Assembly: GCA_013298625.1 (NCBI GenBank)
Contig: JAAFIF010000017.1
Span: 1-64,000 of the forward strand
Length of the DNA: 64,000 nucleotides
DNA from: Myxococcales bacterium
GTDB taxonomy: Bacteria; Myxococcota_A; Polyangia; Polyangiales; Ga0077539
Reading direction: 5' to 3'
The position numbers and the translations under genes are program-made. A model generated the notes under the pieces. The model was not told where the DNA came from. It saw only the letters and a list, made by a program, of their open reading frames with translations, and searched no databases. The stretch's first letter is position 1. Each line of letters starts with the position of its first letter. Of this stretch, positions 9,252 through 17,602 are shown one piece after another.

Positions 9252-9272
9252 GCCCCTCCGGGTTCGAGGGGC
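9252..9272. terminator. 7-bp GC hairpin after the small lipoprotein gene
   Basis: GCCCCTC (9252-9258) pairs with GAGGGGC (9266-9272) around a 7-nt loop, 12 bp after the lipoprotein stop codon and in front of the 3' end of the convergent anti-sigma gene. No T tract follows (ATCATTGC), so it is a candidate terminator of the kind common in very GC-rich genomes, working for either strand. Confidence 0.45.
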
Positions 9273-9329
9273 ATCATTGCAGCGTTCGTTCGCAGCGCCT
9301 CCGTGGGTGCAGGCGCGCGTTGCGCCCGC

Positions 9330-10433
9330 TCACTCTGCGCCGTCGAGCGCGAGCGATCCCGACGTGGTCTCGACGTCGACCGAGCCGACCCCGGCGCCCA
9401 TCTGCCACAGGACCGACGGTTGGTGCAGCGTGTTGCCCGTTGCGATCCCGTCGCGAAAGCTGCCCGAGCTCGTCTCGAACCGAACCGTCGCCGAGCTCGC
9501 TCGGTCGAACGCGAGCCGAACGTCGCCCGAGTTCGATCGCGCCTGCAGCCTGCAGCCCGTCGCGCAGTGGCCTGCCCACTGGATGGCGCCCGATGTGCAC
9601 GACAGCAACGCGCTGCTCGCGCGGGTCGAGCGGCCGACCTCGATGTCGCCCGAGGACGTTCGAATCGCGATCGAGCCCACGATCGAGCGCACGCGGACGT
9701 CGCCCGACGTGCTGGTGATGTCGGTCGCTCCGAGCTCGGCGGCCTCGATGTCGCCCGAGCTCGTGATGATCTTCGTCCCGCCGCCGATCGCGCCGATCGT
9801 CACGTCGCCGGACGACGTCGTGACGTCCAAGCCCGTTCCGCGCGGAACCTCCACGCGCACGCGGCGTGTCGGCGTCCGCTCGAATCGCAGCTCGATCGTG
9901 CGCTCGTCGATGGCGACCAACGTCGCCGCCGCGTCGCGGTCCGCGCTGAGCACGCTCACGCGATCGTCCGCGCCGGGGTCGATCCGCACGTCTGCCGACG
10001 CCGTTCGCACGCGCACGAGCACGGTCCCGTGCACCGCGCGCTGCGCGACGAGGGCGCCCTTGCTCTGGGCCGCGCGACGCACCACCGCGAAGGTCCCAGC
10101 GCCCGCGAGCACGAGCGGGAGCGCCGCGGCGAGCAGCCACCATCGCGGCGCCCGCGCGCGGCTCGGCGCAGGCAGCGGCAGCGCGTTCTCTCGGTACGGA
10201 GCGCGCTGCTCCTTGGCGCCGGCGATGCGCTCGTCGACGCCGTCCCAGAGGTGATCGACGCTGCCCATCTCGTCGGCGCGCTGCGAAAACAGCGCTCGTT
10301 CGCTGCGCAGCCACGCGAGCTCTTCGCTGCACTCGGCGCAGGACGCGATGTGCTCTGCGACGAGCGCGCCGTTGGCGATGGCCTCGTCGGCCGCCAGGGC
10401 CTCGAGCGATTCGATGTCGATGTGCGTGCTCAT
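9330..10433 (-). CDS. membrane anti-sigma factor with DUF4097-like extracytoplasmic domain
   Basis: A 367-aa protein. Residues 1-60 carry a zinc-finger anti-sigma signature, His28-x3-Cys32-x2-Cys35 (HIASCAEC), which in this family binds Zn and the cognate ECF sigma factor. A transmembrane helix follows at about 98-118 (WWLLAAALPLVLAGAGTF). The outer 250 residues contain at least seven repeats of a T-S-S-G-D-[VI] turn (TTSSGDVTIG, ITSSGDIEAA, RTSSGDIEVG), typical of the parallel beta-helix DUF4097 fold. The ATG at 10433 overlaps the stop of the sigma gene as ATGA, so translation is coupled. An envelope sensor that holds the sigma factor at the membrane is the expected role; the signal is unknown. 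Confidence 0.88.
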   Translation of the reverse strand: MSTHIDIESLEALAADEAIANGALVAEHIASCAECSEELAWLRSERALFSQRADEMGSVDHLWDGVDERIAGAKEQRAPYRENALPLPAPSRARAPRWWLLAAALPLVLAGAGTFAVVRRAAQSKGALVAQRAVHGTVLVRVRTASADVRIDPGADDRVSVLSADRDAAATLVAIDERTIELRFERTPTRRVRVEVPRGTGLDVTTSSGDVTIGAIGGGTKIITSSGDIEAAELGATDITSTSGDVRVRSIVGSIAIRTSSGDIEVGRSTRASSALLSCTSGAIQWAGHCATGCRLQARSNSGDVRLAFDRASSATVRFETSSGSFRDGIATGNTLHQPSVLWQMGAGVGSVDVETTSGSLALDGAE

Positions 10434-11029
10434 CGCGCGTCCTCCGGTCCGTTCGATTTCGCGGCGATGGCCGCGCGAAGCTGCATGCGCGCGCGGTGAA
10501 TCTCGTTCTTCACGCGCGCGACGTTCCATCGCAGGATCGATGCGATGTCGTCGTAGCCGAGGCCCTGGTCCACTCGCAGCACGAGCGCCGCGCGGCGGTC
10601 GTCGCTGAGCCGCTCGAGCGCGCGGGACAAGAGCGCGTCCGCCTCGCGACCGAGCAAGAGCGCCTCGGGATCGGGCGCGGGGCTCACCCGTTGTTCTTCG
10701 TCGTCCGCTTCGAGCGCGACGAGGTTCTTGCGCGATCGCTGCTGCTCGCGCGCGACGTTGCGCGCCACGCCGAGCAGCCAGGGAGCGAGGCTCTCGACCG
10801 CAGCCCCGCCCGTCAGCGCCGCGTGCGCGCGAACGAAGCACTCTTGCGTCGCTTCGTCTGCGGCCGCGTCGGAGTCGAGCAGGTTGCGCAGAAACCGTCG
10901 AACCCGCGCGGCGTGGCTGCGAAAGAGCTCGCGAAACGCGCCCGCTTCTCCTGCGCGAACGCGCTCGATCAGCGCTCGTTCGAGCGGGACGACCGGCGCT
11001 CTGGGCGATGGCAACTCCATCGCGTTCAT
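10430..11029 (-). CDS. ECF-family RNA polymerase sigma factor
   Basis: A 199-aa sigma-70 factor of the extracytoplasmic-function type. Region 2 reads FRELFRSHAARVRRFLRNLL, DEATQECFVRAH and APWLLGVARNVAREQQR, and region 4 reads LSDDRRAALVLRVDQGLGYDDIA with the helix-turn-helix WNVARVKNEIHRARMQLRAAI. The start is taken as the ATG at 11029 (MNAMELPSPRAP); a TTG at 11056 would add nine residues. Its stop overlaps the anti-sigma start by 4 bp, so the two are made together. A hairpin and an ECF-like promoter candidate precede it, which fits autoregulation. Confidence 0.93.
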   Translation of the reverse strand: MNAMELPSPRAPVVPLERALIERVRAGEAGAFRELFRSHAARVRRFLRNLLDSDAAADEATQECFVRAHAALTGGAAVESLAPWLLGVARNVAREQQRSRKNLVALEADDEEQRVSPAPDPEALLLGREADALLSRALERLSDDRRAALVLRVDQGLGYDDIASILRWNVARVKNEIHRARMQLRAAIAAKSNGPEDAR

Positions 11030-11058
11030 TGCAACGAGGACACTCACGAAGGGCAAGT

Positions 11059-11082
11059 GACGCGAGCGGCCCCGCGGTTTCA
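11059..11082 (-). promoter_or_regulatory. possible ECF-type promoter of the sigma/anti-sigma operon
   Basis: Reading the minus strand, TGAAAC (11082-11077) and CGTC (11062-11059) resemble the -35 AAC and -10 CGTC elements of ECF promoters, about 30 bp ahead of the sigma ATG. The spacer of 14 nt is shorter than the usual 16-17, so this is a weak call. Autoregulation is common for ECF factors. Confidence 0.25.
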
Positions 11083-11099
11083 GAAAAATCGTCCGCGGG
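11071..11099. terminator. inverted repeat between surface-protein gene and sigma operon
   Basis: CCCGCGG (11071-11077) and CCGCGGG (11093-11099) form a 7-bp stem around a 15-nt AT-rich loop. It lies between the 3' end of the 971-aa gene and the start of the sigma gene, both on the minus strand, so it may end the upstream transcript or be an operator. It overlaps the promoter candidate. Confidence 0.3.
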
Positions 11100-11170
11100 C
11101 CGCGATGCGAGCCTGCGTCAACGATCGGTCCCCTCGAGGTTTGCGTCGCGCGGCGACGGTGCGCGACGCG

Positions 11171-14086
11171 CTACGGGATGTGAAAGAGCGGGCCCTGTTG
11201 CCCGTTCGCCCCCGAGTTGCCTCCACTGCCGCCGCCGCCAGCAGCACCGGTGCTGCACACCATCATGACCATCGCGCCGCCAGGCATGTACGGCGTGCGC
11301 TGGGTCACCATGCACGCGCTCAGTCCGCCAGCGCCGCCGCCGCCGCCGCCGCCGGTTCCGCCAAAGGACCCCGTGCCTCCGTTCGCGCCCGGTCCGCTGA
11401 TCGGCGCGGTCGTCGAGGCCGGGCCCCCCGTTCCTCCGAGGCCGCCGCGGCCGCCTGCGCCGCCCGAACCGCCTGCGCCTCCCGCGCCGCCTCCCGCGGT
11501 CACCAACGAGCTGTCGCTCGGAACCACCACGGCCGAATCGATCAGCAACAACGCGATCGACGCGCCTCCTGGCTGGCCTCCGCCACCACCACCACCACCG
11601 CAGCCGCCTGCACCGCCTCCACCTCCGCCGCCGCCAGCGCCGCCCGTGACACACGTGCTCGAACCGCCGCCGCCGCCTCCTCCGCCAGCCCCCGTCGCGC
11701 CGGGGGCGCCTGGTCCGCCCGTCGCGCCCACGACGTCGCTGCCGCTCATCATGATCGCCGAGGTCGCTCCCATCCCGTTGCCGGCCGGTGTTGCCGCAAA
11801 CGTGCTGCTCCCTCCGGGACCTCCGGCGTTGCCTGGGTTCGCGCAGGTGCCCACCGCGCCCGCAAGGCCGCCCACTCCACCTTGCGGCATCGGCAACCCA
11901 GGGCCTCCGGCGACGCCCGGTCGCGCGACCGCAGCGGTCGTTCCGCCCGCTCCGCCGGGGCCGCCGCTGCCACCGGAGCACGCGACGTTCTGCCCTTGCG
12001 CGCCGCCCGCGCCCGCGCCCGCAGCGAGCCCGCCGGCTACGCCGGGTTGGCCGTTCGCTCCGTCCACGCCCGGAGTGCCTGTCGGCCCTGTGAGGCCCAT
12101 TCCCCCGAGCCCTGCGCGCAGTCGAACGTTCTGCAACTGCAACGGAAACGAACCTCCAGCCCACCCGCCCGTGCTGATCACGCGCAGCGCCACGGACATG
12201 CCCGGCATGGTCCCGACGTCTCGCGCCTGCACGTCGACCTGAACGAGCGTCGCGACGGTGCCTGCCGTCAGCGAGACGGCCTCGAGCGCGATCGGCGGCC
12301 CGAGCAGCGTCGTTCGCATCATCGTGCGCGAGGCGAAGCCAGCGTTGTATCCGCCGTGGATCCTCACGCCGCTCACGAGCCGCGCAGGCGTCGCGTGCAT
12401 GCGCTCGTCGATCGTGTCCGTCGTGAGCAGGATCGTGTTGATTGCCGCCGTCGTCGCGCCGAGCGCGTTGCGCAGCGTGCGCTTCGGAGCGGACGGAAGC
12501 AGCCCGCTGTTCAGATCGTTGCCCGTCGTCCCGTTGACGAAGATCGTGCGGTTGAGGACCCCATCGACGCCGTCGCAGTTCTCGTCGCGGCCCATCGCGT
12601 CGGGCGGATCGTTGACGTCACTGACGCGGCACTCGCAGCCGTTTGCGTCGTTGCGGTCCAAGTTGACGAAGTTCGCGTTGCAGCTGGTCAGCTGGCACGT
12701 GCCCGTGCTGCACGAGCTGACGGCGTTGGCCAACGCGCACGCGACGCCGCACCCCCCGCAGTGCGTCGCGGTGTTGAGCTGCTGCTCGCAGCCGTTCGAT
12801 CCGCTTCCGTCGCAGTTGGAGAAGCCCGCGTTGCAGCTCGTCACCGAGCAGGCTCCGCCGCTGCACGTGCCCGAACCGTTGCTGAACGAGCACGCGTTGC
12901 CGCAGCTGCCACAGTGCATCACCGAGTCGATCAGGCGGACCTCGCAGCCGTCCGTCGCCATCCCGTTGCAGTTGCCGAAGCCAATGTTGCAGCTCGCCAC
13001 GCTGCACGTGCCCGTCGCGCACGCCGCGGTCCCGTTGGCGACCGTGCAGCTGCGGCCGCAGCCGCCGCAGTGCGTGAGCGAAGTGTTGGTGTCCGTCTCG
13101 CACCCGTTGCTCGGGTTGCCGTCGCAGTTGCCGCGGTTCGGTGAGCACGCGCCGAGCGAGCACGTGCCGCCCGAGCACGTCGCAGAAGCGTCCGGATAGC
13201 TGCACGTTCGGTTGCATGCGCCGCAGTGCGCGAGCGACGTGTTGGTGTCGACGCAGCTCATCCCGCAGAGCGTTTGCGTCGCGGTGCATCCGGTCGCGCA
13301 CGTTCCGCCGGTGGCGCCCATTTGGCACACAGGAAGCGCCGCAGTGCACCGCGTCCCGCAGCCGCCGCAGTTGCTTGTCTGGTTGAGGTCCGCTTCGCAG
13401 CCGTTCGACTGCACTCCGTCGCAGTTCGAAAACGCTGCGTTGCACACGCGAATCTCGCAAACGCCGGTGCTGCAATCGGCGGTGGCGTTGGCGAGCGAGC
13501 ACGCCACACCGCAGCCACCGCAGTGGGAGAGCGTGTTCGTCGCCCGCTCGCAGCCGTTGATGGCATCGGCATCGCAGTCGGCGAAGAGGGGCATACACGT
13601 CGCGACGCAGCGTCCGCGCATGCACGCCGCGCCCGTGGTGTTCGGCCCCATCGGGCAGACGTTGCCGCACGAACCACAGTTCGTCGGGTCCGTGCTCGTG
13701 TCCACGCAGCGTCCGCTGCAGCTCGTCGCGCCATCGCAAGCCGGCCCAGCGTCGATCGTGTCCGCGCCCGGCGCATCGCTCGTCGCCCCATCCAGCGCAT
13801 CCGTCGTCGCGCCGTCGTTCGCGTCCAACGCGGCGTCGGCACCGGCGTCGGCACCGGCGTCGGCACCGGCGTCGGCACCGGCGTCGGCCGCGTCGACCGT
13901 GGTGCCGTCCGCGCGGGCGTCGGTCGAGGCGCCGGCGTCGTCGTCGATCGGCGCGCGAAAGGGACCGAGGCATCCTGCGGTCGTCGCGGTGAGCGCGAGA
14001 AGAGCGAGCGCGCTCGCGGTGGTCGCGCGGCTCGGGGCGGGGACCGATCCCTGCTCCGTGCGAAGACGAGTCTCGTGCCGAGTCAT
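11171..14086 (-). CDS. Cys-rich and Gly-rich giant surface lipoprotein
   Basis: A 971-aa protein with a lipoprotein signal (LALLALTATTAGC) and a (DAG)n linker at about 50-100. Residues 110-450 hold about nine repeats of a Cys-rich module of the form HCGGCGxxC / CxxGxCxxxxC / NCDGxxxNGCE, a pattern frequent in myxobacterial cell-surface proteins. A DUF1565-like beta-helix start follows (FVNGTTGNDLNSGLLPSAPK), and the last 350 residues are Gly-rich with (GGX)n and collagen-like GPTGTPGVDGANG phrases. Its ATG overlaps the stop of the PEGA-like gene as ATGA, so the two are coupled. The likely role is a surface or extracellular-matrix structural protein; a ligand cannot be named. Confidence 0.85.
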   Translation of the reverse strand: MTRHETRLRTEQGSVPAPSRATTASALALLALTATTAGCLGPFRAPIDDDAGASTDARADGTTVDAADAGADAGADAGADAGADAALDANDGATTDALDGATSDAPGADTIDAGPACDGATSCSGRCVDTSTDPTNCGSCGNVCPMGPNTTGAACMRGRCVATCMPLFADCDADAINGCERATNTLSHCGGCGVACSLANATADCSTGVCEIRVCNAAFSNCDGVQSNGCEADLNQTSNCGGCGTRCTAALPVCQMGATGGTCATGCTATQTLCGMSCVDTNTSLAHCGACNRTCSYPDASATCSGGTCSLGACSPNRGNCDGNPSNGCETDTNTSLTHCGGCGRSCTVANGTAACATGTCSVASCNIGFGNCNGMATDGCEVRLIDSVMHCGSCGNACSFSNGSGTCSGGACSVTSCNAGFSNCDGSGSNGCEQQLNTATHCGGCGVACALANAVSSCSTGTCQLTSCNANFVNLDRNDANGCECRVSDVNDPPDAMGRDENCDGVDGVLNRTIFVNGTTGNDLNSGLLPSAPKRTLRNALGATTAAINTILLTTDTIDERMHATPARLVSGVRIHGGYNAGFASRTMMRTTLLGPPIALEAVSLTAGTVATLVQVDVQARDVGTMPGMSVALRVISTGGWAGGSFPLQLQNVRLRAGLGGMGLTGPTGTPGVDGANGQPGVAGGLAAGAGAGGAQGQNVACSGGSGGPGGAGGTTAAVARPGVAGGPGLPMPQGGVGGLAGAVGTCANPGNAGGPGGSSTFAATPAGNGMGATSAIMMSGSDVVGATGGPGAPGATGAGGGGGGGGSSTCVTGGAGGGGGGGGAGGCGGGGGGGGQPGGASIALLLIDSAVVVPSDSSLVTAGGGAGGAGGSGGAGGRGGLGGTGGPASTTAPISGPGANGGTGSFGGTGGGGGGGAGGLSACMVTQRTPYMPGGAMVMMVCSTGAAGGGGSGGNSGANGQQGPLFHIP
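13832..13889. repeat. 12-bp tandem repeat, about 4.8 copies
   Basis: The unit GGCGTCGGCACC is repeated exactly four times (13832-13879), followed by a partial fifth unit. On the coding strand it encodes ADAG units of the linker behind the lipidated Cys of the 971-aa surface protein. Because the unit is a multiple of three and the copies are perfect, replication slippage would lengthen or shorten the stalk without frameshift. Confidence 0.9.
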
Positions 14087-15210
14087 AGCGAACCTCCCAT
14101 GCCAATCACCATGCCGCCTGCCGTGGGCGCGACGAACGCCACGCGCGGTGGCGCTGCGCTCGGCCTCGCAACGAGCATCCAGAGCAGACCTCCTACCGCC
14201 GCTGCGCCGCCGATCGCGACGCCCGCGATTCCGATGCCGAACATCGTGTTGGCTCGGTCGTACGCCGCACGGCCCATGGTCACGTTGTCCTGCGTGCAGC
14301 GAGGCGTGCACAGCTGGTCGTACTCGGTGGTGGCCGCTGCGCCGAGACCCAAGGTCACCGCGCCTCCGACGGCGATCGCGCCGCCCGTCGCCATCATCGC
14401 GACCGCTCCGAGGTTGACCGTGCGCGGTCGATCGGTGGTCGGGCTGACGCCGGCAGCGACGATCGGCGAGCTCGGCGGCTCGCTCGCGCGTCCGGTCGGA
14501 GGCGGAGTGATGGTCTGCGCCGTCGTCGAAGCGGCCGCGGCGTTGTCCGGCGCGACCACAACGGTGTTGGCGGGCTGGCTCTGAGGATCGGGCGGCCGTA
14601 CGGGTGTCGGTTCTGGCTGCGCCTCGCGCTCGAGCGGAAGCGAAACGGACACCGACGCGCCCGCTGCGACCGACACGGTGCGGCTCACCGCGCGGTGCCG
14701 CGGCGCCTCGGCGCGTACGCTCACTTCGCCAGGCGTCACAACGTAGTCCTGGCCGAGCAACACCGAGTGCAGCTCTCGGTTGCCGACGAACACGCGCGCG
14801 CCCTCGACGGTCGGCGCGAGCGTCACGACGACGCGGCCGACGCGGCTCTGCAGCGAGTTGACGCTCTCTGTGCACAGCCGCGCGATGGTCTGCGCGCTCG
14901 CCGCGGTGTCGCGGGCGGCCTCGCTCTGACACGCGATCGCGCTCGAGTACGCCTCGGCGAGCTGCCCGACCAGCGTCTGCTCTTGCATCAAGAACAGCCG
15001 CAGGCTGGGCGTCATCTGGATCTGCGCCGCGCGCTGCGCGAGGTCGAGCGCCTCTTGGTGTCGACCGGCGGTCCTCGCGGCGGTCGCTCGGTCGATGAGC
15101 GCGCGGCGCGACGCTAGCAGCGTGGGGTCCGTCGTTTGAGCGCTCGCGGACGCGCTCGCGGCGAGCAGCGCTGTCGCGAACGCAGGGGAGACAAAGTTAG
15201 AAAGTCGCAC
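14083..15210 (-). CDS. periplasmic TPR/PEGA-like protein with membrane tail
   Basis: Started at the GTG at 15210 the protein has 375 residues and a textbook signal peptide (MRLSNFVSPAFATALLAA, cut after ASASAQ); an upstream GTG at 15243 would hide it. Residues 25-120 are TPR-like helices, and about 125-205 form a PEGA-like beta domain (VVVTLAPTVEGARVFVGNRE ... VTPGEVSVRAEAPRHR). After a Pro-rich linker two hydrophobic stretches follow (GAVAMMATGGAIAVGGAVTL; GIGIAGVAIGGAAAVGGLLW) with CTPRC between. This architecture is widespread in myxobacteria beside surface proteins and kinases. It is translated just before, and coupled to, the 971-aa surface lipoprotein, suggesting a shared envelope role. 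Confidence 0.8.
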   Translation of the reverse strand: MRLSNFVSPAFATALLAASASASAQTTDPTLLASRRALIDRATAARTAGRHQEALDLAQRAAQIQMTPSLRLFLMQEQTLVGQLAEAYSSAIACQSEAARDTAASAQTIARLCTESVNSLQSRVGRVVVTLAPTVEGARVFVGNRELHSVLLGQDYVVTPGEVSVRAEAPRHRAVSRTVSVAAGASVSVSLPLEREAQPEPTPVRPPDPQSQPANTVVVAPDNAAAASTTAQTITPPPTGRASEPPSSPIVAAGVSPTTDRPRTVNLGAVAMMATGGAIAVGGAVTLGLGAAATTEYDQLCTPRCTQDNVTMGRAAYDRANTMFGIGIAGVAIGGAAAVGGLLWMLVARPSAAPPRVAFVAPTAGGMVIGMGGSL

Positions 15211-15398
15211 GGCGTTGATCGTACCGCACGACGATCCTTCCACCGAAATCGCCGCCGATCGTCGCGTCGCGAGCGGCGTTGTTCGAGCGTCTTTCTTCTG
15301 GAGTTTCGCGATGCGCGGCCGTGACTGCGACCGCGGCGCGAGGCGTTCTTGATGCAGGTCAATGCTCGGGGATCGCCCGCGAGGGCACGGTCGCTCGC

Positions 15399-16109
15399 AT
15401 GAACACCGTCCCGTCTTCGCAGCTCTCTTCCGCGGCGCGCGATCGCGCCACGACCTTGCGCGCGCTCGCCGTCGCGTCGGCGGCGCTCTTCGCTGCGCTC
15501 TTTGGCAGCACGTTCGTGACCGGCGTGAGCCAGCAGCGCTTCGAGCGCGTGATGCCCGCGGCCGAGTACGCCTCGGCGCTCGTGCGCGACGCGACGGCGC
15601 TGCGCGCGTTGATCACCGTCGACGACCTGTTCATCGCGGTGTACGTCGCGCTGGGGCTGAGCTTCGCGAGGACGTTCATCGCTCGGCAGCCGTCGCTCTC
15701 GCTCGCCGCGAGCGTCGCCGTGTGCGCCGCCGGCGCGCTGGATTTCGCCGAGAATCACCACATCTTGGCGATGTTGGCCGGCGCCGAGGCGGGCGTCGCG
15801 CCGACGATGGAGGCGCTGGTGGGACGCTCGCGAGACAGCGCGATCAAGTGGATGCTCGGGCACGCGGCGTTTGTGTTCGCGGGGCTCGCGATGCGCGCGG
15901 ACACCGCCCCCAAGCAAATCTTTCGCGCAGCGCTCGTGGGCGTGCAGCTGCCGGTGGGAGCGCTGTGCTGGACGCTCGCGGCGCCGACGGCGTTGTTGGC
16001 GGCCAACGTCGGTCGCGCGTTGGGGTTGCTCTCGGGCTTCGCGTTCATCGCGTGGCTCGCTCCGCAGCTCGTCGCCGACGGCGAACTCGAGACAGGTGCT
16101 CGGGCGTGA
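15399..16109 (+). CDS. integral membrane protein, about six helices
   Basis: A 236-aa protein with five to six hydrophobic segments (ALAVASAALFAALFGSTFV; VDDLFIAVYVALGLSFA; LAASVAVCAAGALDFAENHH; MLGHAAFVFAGLAM; and a long C-terminal pair). Conserved-looking polar residues sit inside the membrane part (DDLF, DFAENHH), which may bind a cofactor or ion. The ATG at 15399 is preferred over the upstream frame at 15279, which has no coding character. Its 3' end overlaps the end of the Crp-like gene by 65 bp on the opposite strand, which links the pair in position. Function unknown. Confidence 0.75.
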   Translation: MNTVPSSQLSSAARDRATTLRALAVASAALFAALFGSTFVTGVSQQRFERVMPAAEYASALVRDATALRALITVDDLFIAVYVALGLSFARTFIARQPSLSLAASVAVCAAGALDFAENHHILAMLAGAEAGVAPTMEALVGRSRDSAIKWMLGHAAFVFAGLAMRADTAPKQIFRAALVGVQLPVGALCWTLAAPTALLAANVGRALGLLSGFAFIAWLAPQLVADGELETGARA

Positions 16110-16674
16110 TCCCCAGGTACGACGCCACGATCGACTGCGAGACGCGCGCTTCGATCCCTGGAAACCGCGCCACGAATCGCTCGTACCTCCCCTCGGCGTC
16201 GAGCGCGAGCAGCTCCCACTCTCGCTCGGACTTGCGGAGATACAGCGCTTCGGTGAGCTTGCGCGCCAGTTCGTTGATGGTGGCTGAGCGCGCGCGAAGC
16301 TCGTCGAAGGCTCGCCAGGGCACGAGCAGCAGCCGCGACGGAGCGAGGGCTTGCACAGCACTGAGCGAGGGCTTCGGCGAGAGCAGGTCCGAGAGCGATC
16401 CGACGAGCGCGCCGGCGAGGGCGAAGCCTTTGGTGCGCTCGGTTCCGTCGGGCAGCGGCCAGTATTCGCGCAGGGCGCCGTCGATGACCAAGGCGCCGTA
16501 CTCAGCACGGTCTCCAGCGCGCAGCAGGTGCTCTCGCGCAGCGAGCTCTCTCGTCGTGACCAGCGCGGCGACGGCGTCGTGCTCTCGCACATCCAGCGGA
16601 GCCAGCGCGTCGAGCGCGCCGCGCAGGGCGGACAGCTCGTCGCGCGTCGGTGTGCCGTGCCGTCGTTGCTCCAT
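16045..16674 (-). CDS. Crp/Fnr-family transcription regulator
   Basis: A 209-aa protein. The N-terminal half is a cyclic-nucleotide-binding-like beta roll (AAREHLLRAGDRAEYGALVIDGALREYW ... FALAGALVGSLSDLL, LLLVPWRAFDEL), then a dimerisation helix, then a short helix-turn-helix (SQSIVASYLGITPEHLSRVRRR). Residues that bind cAMP in Crp are not evident, and no Cys cluster for Fe-S is present, so the ligand is open. It resembles the regulators that respond to small molecules beside a membrane protein. The start ATG at 16674 (MEQRRHG) is chosen; the longer frame to 16779 is Arg/Ala-rich. Its 3' end overlaps the convergent membrane gene by 65 bp. Confidence 0.88.
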   Translation of the reverse strand: MEQRRHGTPTRDELSALRGALDALAPLDVREHDAVAALVTTRELAAREHLLRAGDRAEYGALVIDGALREYWPLPDGTERTKGFALAGALVGSLSDLLSPKPSLSAVQALAPSRLLLVPWRAFDELRARSATINELARKLTEALYLRKSEREWELLALDAEGRYERFVARFPGIEARVSQSIVASYLGITPEHLSRVRRRRRAAERATR

Positions 16675-16855
16675 CGTGCTCGTGTCTGCAGCACGTCGCC
16701 GAGCGAGGCAAGGCGGTCGCGCGGCTCGACGCGGTGGTTTCGCTGCGAGCGCTCGCCCCGACGAGTCGTCAGCGATCACGACCGGCGGCTTCTGACCGCA
16801 GCTGCGCGACGCGGGCAGAGGGTGCTACCACCGTCGCTCACGGCAGCGATCGATC

Positions 16856-17566
16856 GTGCTCACCCCCGAAGACCAGCGCGCGCTCGACCGCGTGCGAAAG
16901 CTCCTCGCGCTCGCCACGTCGCCCGACGCGCACGAGGCCGCGTCCGCCGCGGCGCACGCGCAAGCGTTGATCGACCGTCACCGTCTGCGTGCGATCCTCG
17001 ACGAAGAGTCCGCCGCAGAGTCCGGCGACGATCCCGTCACCGACGCTCGCGATCGCCCTCTCGAGACCGCGCGCAAGATCCGACCCTGGAAGGTCCTGCT
17101 CGCGCTGGCGCTGGCCGGCCGCAACGGCTGCGTCGCATACACGCTCGAGGGCGACGACGGGCAGTCGCTGGTGCTCGTCGGTCGCGCGGCCGATCGCGAG
17201 GCGGTGATCACCCTGTGGAGCTGGCTCGTTCGACGGATCGAGTGGCTCTCTGCGACGCACGGCGCGGGGCGCACACGACGGTGGCACGACGACTTTCGCG
17301 TCGGGGTCGTGGACGCGATCGCTCAGCGTATGGCTGCGACCAATCGCGACGAGTCCACGGACGAACCGCCGCTCGACGCCCGCGCGCTCGCGCGGGTGGA
17401 CCAGGCGATCGCGGCGCGCGCCGAGGCGCTGAACCGCTTCGTCGAGAAGCACCTTCGCCTCGGTGAAGGGCGCGCGATCCGCGTTGATCCGCGCGCGTGG
17501 AAGAAGGGCTTGGCCGTCGCCGCGACAGAGCCCTGGCTCGCTGCGGTCGCGCCGCCGAAGCGCTGA
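16856..17566 (+). CDS. DUF2786-domain protein
   Basis: A 236-aa cytosolic protein started at a GTG (16856). The first 45 residues match the DUF2786 pattern (RVRKLLALATSPDAHEAASAAAHAQALIDRH), a short helical module best known from phage and plasmid proteins but also found on chromosomes. The middle part has a possible alpha/beta fold (KVLLALALAGRNGCVAYTLEGDD, RAADREAVITLWSWLVRRIEWL), as in the domain that usually follows DUF2786. The function of the family is unknown. It is followed 36 bp later by the WD40-like gene on the same strand, so the two may be co-transcribed. Confidence 0.8.
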   Translation: MLTPEDQRALDRVRKLLALATSPDAHEAASAAAHAQALIDRHRLRAILDEESAAESGDDPVTDARDRPLETARKIRPWKVLLALALAGRNGCVAYTLEGDDGQSLVLVGRAADREAVITLWSWLVRRIEWLSATHGAGRTRRWHDDFRVGVVDAIAQRMAATNRDESTDEPPLDARALARVDQAIAARAEALNRFVEKHLRLGEGRAIRVDPRAWKKGLAVAATEPWLAAVAPPKR

Positions 17567-17602
17567 GCTCGCGTCGGCCCGTGCTACATCCCTGCTCCGA
17601 CC

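Noticed and set aside
9252..9272. tRNA T-arm (GGTTCGAG) near 9261
   Set aside because: No acceptor, D or anticodon arms fit around it; it is the loop of a simple hairpin.
11217..12242. Long plus-strand Pro-rich frame (341 aa)
   Set aside because: It is the antisense shadow of the Gly-rich tail of the surface lipoprotein; GGX codons read backwards give Pro runs.
11171..12250. PE_PGRS-type mycobacterial protein
   Set aside because: Gly-rich tail is similar in composition only; no PE domain, and the N-terminus is a Cys-rich lipoprotein.
16856..17566. Phage origin for the DUF2786 gene
   Set aside because: The domain also occurs on chromosomes, composition matches the neighbours, and no phage gene is adjacent.
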